Under the pieces are notes generated by a model. It made no database searches, was not told where the DNA came from, and saw nothing but the letters and a program-made list of their open reading frames with translations. Positions 34,594-42,859 of a DNA stretch of 64,000 nucleotides are shown here, piece by piece. The stretch is from CAYOUV01 sp964407265 (lineage in GTDB: Bacteria > Chloroflexota > Anaerolineae > Anaerolineales > Villigracilaceae). Position 1 is the stretch's first letter. The number at the start of each line of letters is the position of its first letter. Both the position numbers and the translations under genes were made by a program. The DNA is taken from contig CAYOUV010000007.1 in assembly GCA_964407265.1 (NCBI GenBank), positions 1-64,000 on the forward strand, written 5' to 3'.

Positions 34594-35514
34594 CTATTTC
34601 TCCCCCTTATTGACAATCCAATGCCAAAGCGTATCCCCAACGATTTGCAAGCTGCGTGCAGATATTTTATCGGTTGTATCGGCCGTGGTATGCCAGTATG
34701 GATAATCGATGTCGATAATATCCACTGCTGGGATACCCGCATCCAAAAATGGGACGTGGTCGTCAAGAATTGTGTATTTGGGGATCGGGATAAAGGCTTG
34801 GTTGTATCCCAATTGGGAAGCCTGACCCCAGATTTCTTTGCTCAGGGCTGCATCAGAGTTGTTTTCCATGTAGATGTTTAATTCGGAATCCCCGACCATA
34901 TCGACAATCACAACCGCCTCAGGTTTGATGTCGTTTTGTTGCACAAATGCCCGTGAGCCTAGAATCCAATCCCATCCATTGATACGCCCGTTATCTTCTG
35001 CGTCCAAGAATACAAGCCATACTGCAGGTGTTTTTTGGGGAAGCGTCCGTGCTAATTCGAGTAATACGGCTACGCCTGAGGCTCCATCGTTTGCACCAGG
35101 AACCGGCTGGTTGCGCTTGGCTGGGTCCGGATCGTTGTCGGCGAACAGGCGGCTATCGTAGTGAGCCCCCAGGATGATTTTTGGGGTTATATTGGTGCGG
35201 TATGCGATGACATTTTGGATCGGGTGCCCGAGCATTTCCGCATATTGAATTTCGGATTGCCAACCCGCGTCCTTTAGTTCTGCCCGGATCCATTCTATGG
35301 TCTGGGAGTGGGCAACAGATCCAACCGTCCGCGGTCCAAGCGAAGTCTGAAAATCTACATCAGTCAGGGCGCGCTGGCCGTCAAAGGTAACGGTGGCAGG
35401 CTGGGGTGGGTGCTGGCCCGTAGCCGTCCACATTAACCACCCCCCAGCCATTATTAATCCGGCTGCCATTAAGGCAAGGATCAGGTTAGTTCGTTTCGAC
35501 AGGTGGTGAATCAA
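34594..35514 (-). CDS. M28-family protein, glutaminyl-peptide cyclotransferase-like
   Basis: 306 residues. An N-terminal signal anchor (about 10-30) exports the domain. The zinc-site motifs are present: GAHYDSR, VPGANDGASGVAVLLELAR, VFLDAEDNG, IVDMVGDSEL and the late HTTADTTDKIS. DDHVPFLDAGIPAVDIID and WILGSRAF match glutaminyl cyclases, which make N-terminal pyroglutamate, better than ordinary M28 aminopeptidases. The usual Glu-Glu pair reads Glu-Asp here. It starts with TTG at 35514, overlapping trmFO by 29 bases; an ATG at 35469 would cut into the membrane anchor. An aminopeptidase remains possible. Confidence 0.72.
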   Translation of the reverse strand: MIHHLSKRTNLILALMAAGLIMAGGWLMWTATGQHPPQPATVTFDGQRALTDVDFQTSLGPRTVGSVAHSQTIEWIRAELKDAGWQSEIQYAEMLGHPIQNVIAYRTNITPKIILGAHYDSRLFADNDPDPAKRNQPVPGANDGASGVAVLLELARTLPQKTPAVWLVFLDAEDNGRINGWDWILGSRAFVQQNDIKPEAVVIVDMVGDSELNIYMENNSDAALSKEIWGQASQLGYNQAFIPIPKYTILDDHVPFLDAGIPAVDIIDIDYPYWHTTADTTDKISARSLQIVGDTLWHWIVNKGEK

Positions 35515-36859
35515 GGAAAGATTCCAATTCGGTTATAGAGCGTAGTGCATATGCACTGCTACGTTCGCGTTTGTCAAGTCGCTGACTGGTCTCAAGAGGA
35601 GGCAGAATACCAAAGTTGGCTTTCATGGGCTGAAAGTCAGACAGGTCAGCGTGGGTGACGTAGTGACAGAGGGCACCCAGCATACTTGTTTCAGGGAGGA
35701 TGATAGGCTGCTTCCCTTTGAGTAGCAGCGCTGCATTCCAACCGGCCAGCAAGCCGGTGGCAATATTGCCTATGTAACCTTCCACACCGGTTATCTGTCC
35801 GGCAAAGAACAGGTCAGGGCGTACCTTGGACTGTAGAGTCGGCCTAAGCAATTTAGGCGAGGCGATGAAGGTATTGCGGTGCATTTGGCCATAACGAGCG
35901 AATTCGGCCTTTTCCAGGCCTGGGATCATGCGCAGGATGCGTCGTTGTTCAGGGAATTTGAGATTAGTTTGAAAGCCGACCAGATTGTACAGATTGCCGG
36001 CCAGATTGTCCTGCCGTAATTGGACTACGGCATGTGGGCGTTTGCCGGTGCGCGGATCTTTCAGGCCGACCGGGCGCATTGGACCGAATGCCAGCGCATC
36101 ACGTCCGCGCCCCGCAATGATCTCGATGGGTAGGCAACCCTCAAAAAAATGATGGGCTCCCGCCTTGACGCCACTGGCGATGGCATCTTCGAAGGATTTT
36201 AATTCGATACGCTCGGCTTGTATTAGCGCGGCTACAAAGGCTTCGTATTCAGGCTTGTTGAACGGGCAATTGATGTAATCGCCACCATCTCGCTCACCAC
36301 GACCATAGCGTGAAGCACGGAAGGCAATTTCCATATTGATCGAATCGTAATTAACGATCGGCGCGACGGCATCGAAGAAGAACAGATGCTCCTCGCCACT
36401 GAATTTGGCTATAGACAGGGACAGAGCGTTGGAAGTTAACGGTCCAGAGGCAATAACTGCTGGTTTTTGAGGTATTTCGGCGATTTCCTCGCGGATGACC
36501 TCTATCTGCGAATTGCCGTGGATGCGCTCGGTGATAGTGCGGGCAAAAAGCTCACGATCTACCGCGAGAGCGCTACCAGCCGGGAGCGCAGTTAATTCCG
36601 CACATTCGAGGAGCATCGAACCAAGGCGGCGCAGCTCATTTTTGAGGACTCCGGAGGCTCGGTCGGGTAGGTTTGAACCGAGAGAATTTGAGCAAACGAG
36701 TTCCGCCAGATCCGCTGTTTGATGGGCGCCGGTGTTTTCAGCAGGCCGCATCTCATACAACTTAACCCGGATGCCACGCTGGGCAGCTTGCCAGGCGGCT
36801 TCGCAGCCGGCCAATCCGCCACCCACGACGATCAATTCATGAAGTGTATTAGAATTCAT
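35486..36859 (-). CDS. trmFO: tRNA (uracil-54-C5) methyltransferase, folate/FAD-dependent
   Basis: 457 residues. TrmFO makes m5U54 in tRNA using methylenetetrahydrofolate and FADH2. The N-terminal dinucleotide fold VVGGGLAGCEAAWQAAQRG, ENTGAHQTADLAELVCSNSLGSN with the conserved Cys, and the C-terminal FAGQITGVEGYIGNIATGLLAGWNAA are intact. Length is normal. There is no ribosome site; a TAAAAT box lies 7 bases before the ATG, so the message may be leaderless. It diverges from the phosphorelay operon and overlaps the M28 gene downstream. Confidence 0.94.
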   Translation of the reverse strand: MNSNTLHELIVVGGGLAGCEAAWQAAQRGIRVKLYEMRPAENTGAHQTADLAELVCSNSLGSNLPDRASGVLKNELRRLGSMLLECAELTALPAGSALAVDRELFARTITERIHGNSQIEVIREEIAEIPQKPAVIASGPLTSNALSLSIAKFSGEEHLFFFDAVAPIVNYDSINMEIAFRASRYGRGERDGGDYINCPFNKPEYEAFVAALIQAERIELKSFEDAIASGVKAGAHHFFEGCLPIEIIAGRGRDALAFGPMRPVGLKDPRTGKRPHAVVQLRQDNLAGNLYNLVGFQTNLKFPEQRRILRMIPGLEKAEFARYGQMHRNTFIASPKLLRPTLQSKVRPDLFFAGQITGVEGYIGNIATGLLAGWNAALLLKGKQPIILPETSMLGALCHYVTHADLSDFQPMKANFGILPPLETSQRLDKRERSSAYALRSITELESFLDSPPVETN

Positions 36860-36866
36860 TGGGACA

Positions 36867-36908
36867 ATTTTACCATTTGGGCTTTGGAGTGAATGCCTGC
36901 TGTATAAT
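36867..36908. promoter_or_regulatory. divergent -10 boxes between trmFO and the phosphorelay operon
   Basis: On plus, TATAAT at 36903-36908 would start transcription about 13 bases before the kinase ATG at 36928. On minus, TAAAAT at 36872-36867 lies 7 bases before the trmFO ATG. The -35 matches are poor on both strands. Confidence 0.45.
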
Positions 36909-36927
36909 TAAGAATGAATGAGTAAAG

Positions 36928-39549
36928 ATGGCATCAAACAATCAATTTGAAGTTTATCTAAAGGAAGCGCTGCAAATTACAAATGCCAGGTGGGCAGTCC
37001 TGGTGGAATTTGTCGATCATGCGTGGGATTTGCAGGCTACCGTCAAGCTCTCGAAGCTTCGCCGGGATGATCTCGTAAAATTTATCAATTCGTCTCGCGG
37101 AACTGCATGGCTCTCTGGCGGTTTAGCGGGAGGGCACTCACGTTCTCGAAAGACATCCATAAAAGATAATTTTGATTGCGCCCGCGTTTATCTTTTCCCG
37201 GTTAAGGATATGCAGTCCCTCATTCTGGTTGGCATCGATACAATGATGGCAAATGAGCAGCGAGTCTGGCATTTGCTTGCTTCGATGATGGGCTCAGTGA
37301 TAAACCAGTTAATGATCCTTTCCCCTGCGAATCTGATACCAGAAGTTCAAGCGGGGATTTCCTATGATCTCCCCCAGGGTCTTGAAAAAATGCTTGGCGC
37401 AGTTGTCCGTTATATTCCTTGCCAGGCAGCCTGGCTGGCTATCCATAGTGGTGATGTACTGGAAATTAAAGCGCAGTCCAACTTTCCAGCCAAGTTACAG
37501 GAGAAAATCGCAATTGATTCAAGCGAAGTCTTACGCCGGATCAACCTGACCCGACACAGTCAGACCATTAAGCGAGACGATCCCAAGTGGAATTCATTAC
37601 CATTTCATAATCAACTCAAAAAAGCTGAAGTTTGGGTGGGGATACCGTTGGCAATCGGTAAGCGTCTGATCGGGATATTGGCGATCTGGCGCGACACGGA
37701 CTTTAGTTCTGATGAGTGGGAACAACTCTTGCAGATCGTTGCATATATCACTCCGTCGGTAGAATTAATGGTCACATTTGATGAGATTTCCTCTCATTTG
37801 CGTCGCCTGGCAATGTTGAATGATTTTGCATTAACGATTTCATCTGCCAAAAATCTTGAACAAATAGTCCGGCGGGTATTCGCACTTTTAGCCCGGTCAT
37901 TTGGAACAGAATTAGTCACACTAACCTTGTTGTCTACAGACCGCAAAGACCTGCGGGAATACCGAAATTTATCAGGCAAAGTTGATTCGCATATCTTTTC
38001 TTTGGAAAGGTACCCATCCATTTCGCTGCTCGAAAGCGGAAAGATATTGCGGATAGATAAAATTAGTGAACATGGATACCATCCCTTCTATGCGGAAGCA
38101 CAGTCTGCGATTGTGGTGCCACTCAGATATCGCGGGCAGGTCATAGGGATTCTTGGAATTGAAAATACAGCGCCCGGGTCTTATGGGCTTTATGACGAGA
38201 ATCTATTGATGGTCATCGCCAGTCATTTGGCCGGTTTAGTTGAGTATGGCCGATTGCGGGAAGAAGCAGAGGCTCGCGCAAGAAATCTGGGTTTGATTCA
38301 CGAAGTGGTTCAACAGGTGATCGGCTTAACGGATGCCCATGCAGTGGCAGAAATTACTGCAGATTTGTTGGTTCAGTATTTTTCATTTGAATTAGCAATC
38401 GTTTTATTGGCGGACGAAGACCAAAAACTAACAATTGCAGGAGTCAATAGTAACGATTCGAGAATTGTCGATTACGCCTTCGAGGCCCTCAAGCAACCTG
38501 TTGAACTGGGCAAAGGTATTTCTGGACGCGTTTATCAAACTGGTAAAAGTTTGTTGGTAAATGACGTGACACGCGATCCTTATTATCGTCCTATTCAAGG
38601 GTGGGAGACCGGCTCGGAAATGTGTGTCGGATTGCACAACGGGGGCGGGGTATTGGGTCTAATTGATGTTGAAAGTAGTCAGAAAAATGCCTTTACTCGA
38701 AATGATTTACTCGCACTCGAATCCCTGGCAGGAATTTTGGCGGGAGTGATTGGCAGTGCGGACCAGTATCAGCGCTTGCAAAGTGTCAATCGCCAGTTGC
38801 GTACTACACAAGATGAGCTTCAATCACGAATCGAAGCACAGCGCGAGGTGGAGAATCGGCTAATTCAAGCCGCCAAACTGGCTGCTGTAGGTGAGATGGC
38901 GGCTGGGATAGCGCATGAATTGAACAATCCATTAACTACTGTTACGGGATTTGCCGAATTAATTCTGGACGAATTACCTCCCGATGCTTCTCAGCGCAAA
39001 GATTTGGAGCTTGTACTGCGTGAAGCACGCCGCGCACGAAGTGTGGTTCGCCGGTTGCTTGATTTTGCGCGGCAGACAGAAAGCGTTCGCGTTCGTGCTG
39101 ACTTGAATGAAGTGGTTGAGGATGTGGCGATATTGATGAATCATCTCTTCCACACCAATGGAGTGCAATTTTCAATGACGCTTGCGGAGGAACCTCCTTG
39201 GGTGTTTATCGATCGGAATCAGATGAAACAGGTTGTCCTCAACTTGTTTCATAATTCCCTGCATGCAATGCCTCAGGGCGGTAAGTTATCCGTGCGTACG
39301 CGAGAAGCCCGCCGGGATGGCCGCCGATGGTTGACGATGTCCATCGAAGATTCGGGAATGGGAATTGCGCCGGAGATTATGGGAAGAATTTTTGAGCCAT
39401 TTTTTACAACCAAAGCCGATGATGGGGGAACTGGCTTAGGTCTGGCGGTTACGTATGGGATTATCACTGAACACAATGGTTTTATTGACGTTCAAAGCGA
39501 GCCCGATAAAGGTGCGCGTTTTACGGTTTGGTTACCGGTTGAGGAATGA
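36928..39549 (+). CDS. multi-GAF sensor histidine kinase
   Basis: 873 residues, soluble. After an N-terminal domain of about 130 residues that I do not recognise come three GAF-type domains (about 140-285, 300-445 and 450-615; for example AIVVPLRYRGQVIGILGIENTAP in the second). HisKA has AAVGEMAAGIAHELNNPLTTVTG (His about 651), and HATPase_c has NLFHNSLHAMPQGG, IEDSGMGIAPE and DGGTGLGLAVTYGI. It is the NtrB-like HELNNP type. It is coupled by ATGA to the next gene, which begins with a receiver domain. Base composition is AT-richer than the metabolic genes around it. The ligand of the GAF domains is unknown. Confidence 0.88.
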   Translation: MASNNQFEVYLKEALQITNARWAVLVEFVDHAWDLQATVKLSKLRRDDLVKFINSSRGTAWLSGGLAGGHSRSRKTSIKDNFDCARVYLFPVKDMQSLILVGIDTMMANEQRVWHLLASMMGSVINQLMILSPANLIPEVQAGISYDLPQGLEKMLGAVVRYIPCQAAWLAIHSGDVLEIKAQSNFPAKLQEKIAIDSSEVLRRINLTRHSQTIKRDDPKWNSLPFHNQLKKAEVWVGIPLAIGKRLIGILAIWRDTDFSSDEWEQLLQIVAYITPSVELMVTFDEISSHLRRLAMLNDFALTISSAKNLEQIVRRVFALLARSFGTELVTLTLLSTDRKDLREYRNLSGKVDSHIFSLERYPSISLLESGKILRIDKISEHGYHPFYAEAQSAIVVPLRYRGQVIGILGIENTAPGSYGLYDENLLMVIASHLAGLVEYGRLREEAEARARNLGLIHEVVQQVIGLTDAHAVAEITADLLVQYFSFELAIVLLADEDQKLTIAGVNSNDSRIVDYAFEALKQPVELGKGISGRVYQTGKSLLVNDVTRDPYYRPIQGWETGSEMCVGLHNGGGVLGLIDVESSQKNAFTRNDLLALESLAGILAGVIGSADQYQRLQSVNRQLRTTQDELQSRIEAQREVENRLIQAAKLAAVGEMAAGIAHELNNPLTTVTGFAELILDELPPDASQRKDLELVLREARRARSVVRRLLDFARQTESVRVRADLNEVVEDVAILMNHLFHTNGVQFSMTLAEEPPWVFIDRNQMKQVVLNLFHNSLHAMPQGGKLSVRTREARRDGRRWLTMSIEDSGMGIAPEIMGRIFEPFFTTKADDGGTGLGLAVTYGIITEHNGFIDVQSEPDKGARFTVWLPVEE

Positions 39550-41141
39550 TGGATAAACCAACTGTTGTTGTTGTAGATGACGAACAAGGAATTGCAATAC
39601 TGTGTGAGCGCTTGCTGTCCCGGGCTGGATTTCAGGTGTCATCATTTACGAATCCTCGTCGGGCGATGCAATACTTACAGCACAATCAGATCGATTTGTT
39701 GTTGGTAGATATTCGCATGCCGGAAGTGGATGGTTTTGATGTAATCTCGTTTGCTCGCAATCAGCAGCCGGATATGGCAGTATTGGTTATGACCGGCTTT
39801 GGGACGGTGGAAACGGCCATTCAGGCACTACGTCAAGGGGTGGATGGCCTGTTGCTTAAACCATTCGAAGAAGGTGAAGAACTGGTTCAGGCAGCCCAGC
39901 AAGCACTCGTTGACAGGCAAAAAAAACAAGACGCTGCACGCGTACAGGCGTTACGTCCCCTGTTCGATGCAACCGAATCGCTACTAGCCGAGACGCGCCC
40001 CGATCAATTATTAGGCTTGATTGTTGATGCTGTTCGCGTTCACCTGCAGTGCTCAAATGTTGGGTATTATGTGTATTCCCAGGAAGATGAGCGATTACGC
40101 CTGCTTGCTGGAGAGGGAACAACATTCCCAGAAGGAGGCGGAGGCCAGGTTAACGGGGTAATAGGGAAGGTTGATGCGAATTCGGAGACACTGTGGTTGA
40201 ATGCAAGTGGTTCTGGGGATCCTGAATTGAAGAAGTTGTTAGAGAAATACAAATTAAATTCAGTATTATGTGTTCCAATTTCGCGGCCTCGAATCCGGAG
40301 TGTTTTGTATGCAGCCCGCAATGTTGGCGAATCTTCTTTTCGGGAGGTAGACCAGGATATGCTGATGATCCTGGCTCGTCAGGCTGCCATTGCTATGGAA
40401 AACGCTTATTTGTACGAAGAATTGCGTGATTACGTCGAACAAGTGGAGGATTCCCAGCAAGCGTTGGTGCAGGCTGAAAAAATGGCCGCTGCTGGTCGGC
40501 TGACCGCATCCATTGCGCATGAAATCAATAATCCGTTACAATCTTTGCAGAATTGCCTGCATCTAGCAGGTCGGGACGATGTCCCTCAAGAAAAGCGTGA
40601 CGAATACTTTAATTTAGCAAACTCCGAATTGGATCGCCTAATGGGGACCGTACAGCGCATGCTTGATTTTTATCGACCCGGTGAGGCCGATCTCGGCGAA
40701 GTGTTAATTGGTGAAGTGTTGATGCATGTGATTGGATTAACTGAGCAACAACTTTCAAAAGGTGGGATAAAAATCGATGTGAATATTGCTCAAAGCTTGC
40801 CCGTTGTTCGTGCGGTGGGTGGTCAGCTTCAACAGGTTTTTATCAATTTAATTTTAAATTCATTAGACGCAATGCCTGATGGCGGCGTATTAAAAATAAT
40901 TGCTCGCCAGGTAAAAGGTGGCGTTGAAATACTATTTCAAGATAGCGGACTCGGAATTTTGCCAGAACATCAGGAAAATATTTTTGAACCTTTTTTCAGC
41001 ACAAAAAGTGGAGGAACTGGATTGGGCCTGACAGTCAGTTACAATATTATTTCAGCCCATGGTGGAACGCTGGATTTGGTAAATAGTCGTGGAACGGGTG
41101 CCTGTTTCCGCGTATTTTTACCAGTTGGAGTCGTGAAATGA
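39546..41141 (+). CDS. REC-GAF-histidine kinase (phosphorelay intermediate)
   Basis: 531 residues. An N-terminal receiver (1-120: VVVVDDEQGIAIL, phosphoacceptor Asp in LLVDIRMPEVDG, VMTGFG, LLKPFEE) is followed by GAF (about 140-290), HisKA (AAAGRLTASIAHEINNPLQSLQ) and HATPase_c (NLILNSLDAMPDGG, QDSGLGILPEHQ, SGGTGLGLTVSYNI). Having both a receiver and a kinase, it can accept phosphate from the upstream kinase and control the downstream regulator. It overlaps both neighbours by ATGA. Confidence 0.88.
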   Translation: MMDKPTVVVVDDEQGIAILCERLLSRAGFQVSSFTNPRRAMQYLQHNQIDLLLVDIRMPEVDGFDVISFARNQQPDMAVLVMTGFGTVETAIQALRQGVDGLLLKPFEEGEELVQAAQQALVDRQKKQDAARVQALRPLFDATESLLAETRPDQLLGLIVDAVRVHLQCSNVGYYVYSQEDERLRLLAGEGTTFPEGGGGQVNGVIGKVDANSETLWLNASGSGDPELKKLLEKYKLNSVLCVPISRPRIRSVLYAARNVGESSFREVDQDMLMILARQAAIAMENAYLYEELRDYVEQVEDSQQALVQAEKMAAAGRLTASIAHEINNPLQSLQNCLHLAGRDDVPQEKRDEYFNLANSELDRLMGTVQRMLDFYRPGEADLGEVLIGEVLMHVIGLTEQQLSKGGIKIDVNIAQSLPVVRAVGGQLQQVFINLILNSLDAMPDGGVLKIIARQVKGGVEILFQDSGLGILPEHQENIFEPFFSTKSGGTGLGLTVSYNIISAHGGTLDLVNSRGTGACFRVFLPVGVVK

Positions 41142-41881
41142 AACACAATATTCTTGTTGTTGACGACGAACCGGTTGCCAGACAATCGTTGACTGAGATT
41201 TTAAGATTAGAGGGATACAATGTGTCTTCAATTGCAAATGGGCAGTCTGCTGTAGAATTTATTCGCTCGGAGCATGTCGATTTAATGATTGTTGACTTAC
41301 GCATGCCTGGAATGGATGGGTTAGAGGTTATTCGGGTGGTCAATCAAATTTCTCCGGATACTGAAATCGTTTTGCTAACGGCATTTTCGTCAACCGAGTC
41401 GGCGGTTGAGGCTTTGCGGTTGAGAATTCATGATTATTTGATGAAACCCGCCGCCCCATCGCAGGTGCTCAATAGCGTAAAGCGTGGATTGGCAAGGCGT
41501 GCAGCGCGCGTGCAGGCACTGAGTGAGTTCGGTAAGGATGTTGATGTGGATGGTGGAGTGAAGGCATTTGAATTGGCCGATCATACATTTGTGGATTTGG
41601 CCAGACGTATAATTCACCGCGAGGAGCGTGTGATTCATTTAACTCCCGCCGAGGGACGCTTGTTAAAAATATTTTTTGAAAATCCCGGAAAAGTATTTAC
41701 GCATAAAGAATTGGTATTGCTGGTGCAGGGTTATACGACATCGCAACACGAGGCGCCGGAAATACTTCGACCGTTGGTAAGTCGTCTGCGGCATAAGCTG
41801 GATGGGTTTCGGGAATTAGAAAATAAAATCGTTAGCGTACGGGGTACCGGATATGTGTTTGAGGGAGAGATCCCGGTTTAG
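41138..41881 (+). CDS. OmpR-type response regulator
   Basis: 247 residues. The receiver domain (1-120) has VVDDEPVARQSL, phosphoacceptor Asp in IVDLRMPGMDG, LLTAFSS and LMKPAAP. A linker of about 40 residues leads to a winged-helix DNA-binding domain (about 160-243: VIHLTPAEGRLLKIFFENPG, VSRLRHKLDG, VRGTGYVFEG). It is the output of the three-gene phosphorelay, probably a transcription factor. The stop codon lies 2 bases from the stop of the convergent EamA gene, leaving no room for a terminator. Confidence 0.9.
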   Translation: MKHNILVVDDEPVARQSLTEILRLEGYNVSSIANGQSAVEFIRSEHVDLMIVDLRMPGMDGLEVIRVVNQISPDTEIVLLTAFSSTESAVEALRLRIHDYLMKPAAPSQVLNSVKRGLARRAARVQALSEFGKDVDVDGGVKAFELADHTFVDLARRIIHREERVIHLTPAEGRLLKIFFENPGKVFTHKELVLLVQGYTTSQHEAPEILRPLVSRLRHKLDGFRELENKIVSVRGTGYVFEGEIPV

Positions 41882-41883
41882 CA

Positions 41884-42834
41884 TTAGTCACGCGAACTCC
41901 AGGGTATATCGGCAGGAAAATCAGGTGGGCGTAGCCACTTCAGCCATCCGCCTTTGTTGTGGCGGTTTTCGAGGTTTGATTTATCGAAAGCAATTAGCAA
42001 CAGACTGGCGGATAAGCCGATTGCCCCAAGCCATTGCATGAGACTCAGACTTTCGTGTAACCATAGGTGGCCGGTAATTAAAGTGACCAGTAATTCTCCT
42101 AAACCCAAAATCGCAGTTTGCATCCCGCCAATATGCTTTACGCCCATGAATAATGACAGTCTCGATAGAAAGGTAACTATCGTTAGACCGATTACTGGTG
42201 TCCACGGGACGCTGGTTTGCGGCCATTGTCGGTCAAATAAGAAATAGGTGGGGACTACCACTATACTCATCGCAATCAAAGTGTAAAGCGTGACAGTTGG
42301 TGCGGGCACATCATATAAAACACGTTGATTGATCGGTAGGTGTAATGCATATAAGGCTGCGGCTCCAAGCATGAGCAGGACACCAATTATGTCGACGTGA
42401 TTTCCCTGCCTGTTTGTCAATAGAATGACAGCAACCGACCCCAAAACAATTCTTGTGATTGTCATTCGGCTTGGAGGTTGGCGGTCTAGTATCAGCCAGA
42501 ATGCTACAAAGACCGGGTAAAGGGAATAAAGCAATTGTCCGACACTTGCGCTGAGGCGTCCGAGTGCCATGTAATATAAGATTGATCCTAAACCGTTAAT
42601 TGTTCCTGCCAGAGTGCATCCTAATAAACCGGCAGGATAAATGTAAAGGTAAGATCGCTTATACAAAGAAACCAGCAGCAACAAGAGCCCAGCCGCCATG
42701 CTGGTTCTTAAAGCCACCACAGCCAGAGGCGAAAGCCCGGCTGCTATTGCCTGCTTGCCGAAAATTGGAGCTAAACCGAGAAAAAAAGCAGACGCCAGCG
42801 CTGCGCGAATTCCAGTAGAATTGCCCTTATGCAT
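41884..42834 (-). CDS. EamA/DMT-family transporter (second copy)
   Basis: 316 residues, ten membrane segments in two EamA repeats (for example LSASVGQLLYSLYPVFVAFWLILD and LGLGELLVTLITGHLWLHESLS). The C-terminal 35 residues are cytoplasmic and Trp-rich. The family includes the threonine/homoserine exporter RhtA. Here it is the last gene of the long minus-strand signalling operon, 25 bases after the threonine synthase-receiver fusion, so export of an amino acid or related product made by that enzyme is an attractive but unproven idea. Confidence 0.82.
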   Translation of the reverse strand: MHKGNSTGIRAALASAFFLGLAPIFGKQAIAAGLSPLAVVALRTSMAAGLLLLLVSLYKRSYLYIYPAGLLGCTLAGTINGLGSILYYMALGRLSASVGQLLYSLYPVFVAFWLILDRQPPSRMTITRIVLGSVAVILLTNRQGNHVDIIGVLLMLGAAALYALHLPINQRVLYDVPAPTVTLYTLIAMSIVVVPTYFLFDRQWPQTSVPWTPVIGLTIVTFLSRLSLFMGVKHIGGMQTAILGLGELLVTLITGHLWLHESLSLMQWLGAIGLSASLLLIAFDKSNLENRHNKGGWLKWLRPPDFPADIPWSSRD

Positions 42835-42859
42835 TGGTCACTGTAACATCCCCAAGCCC

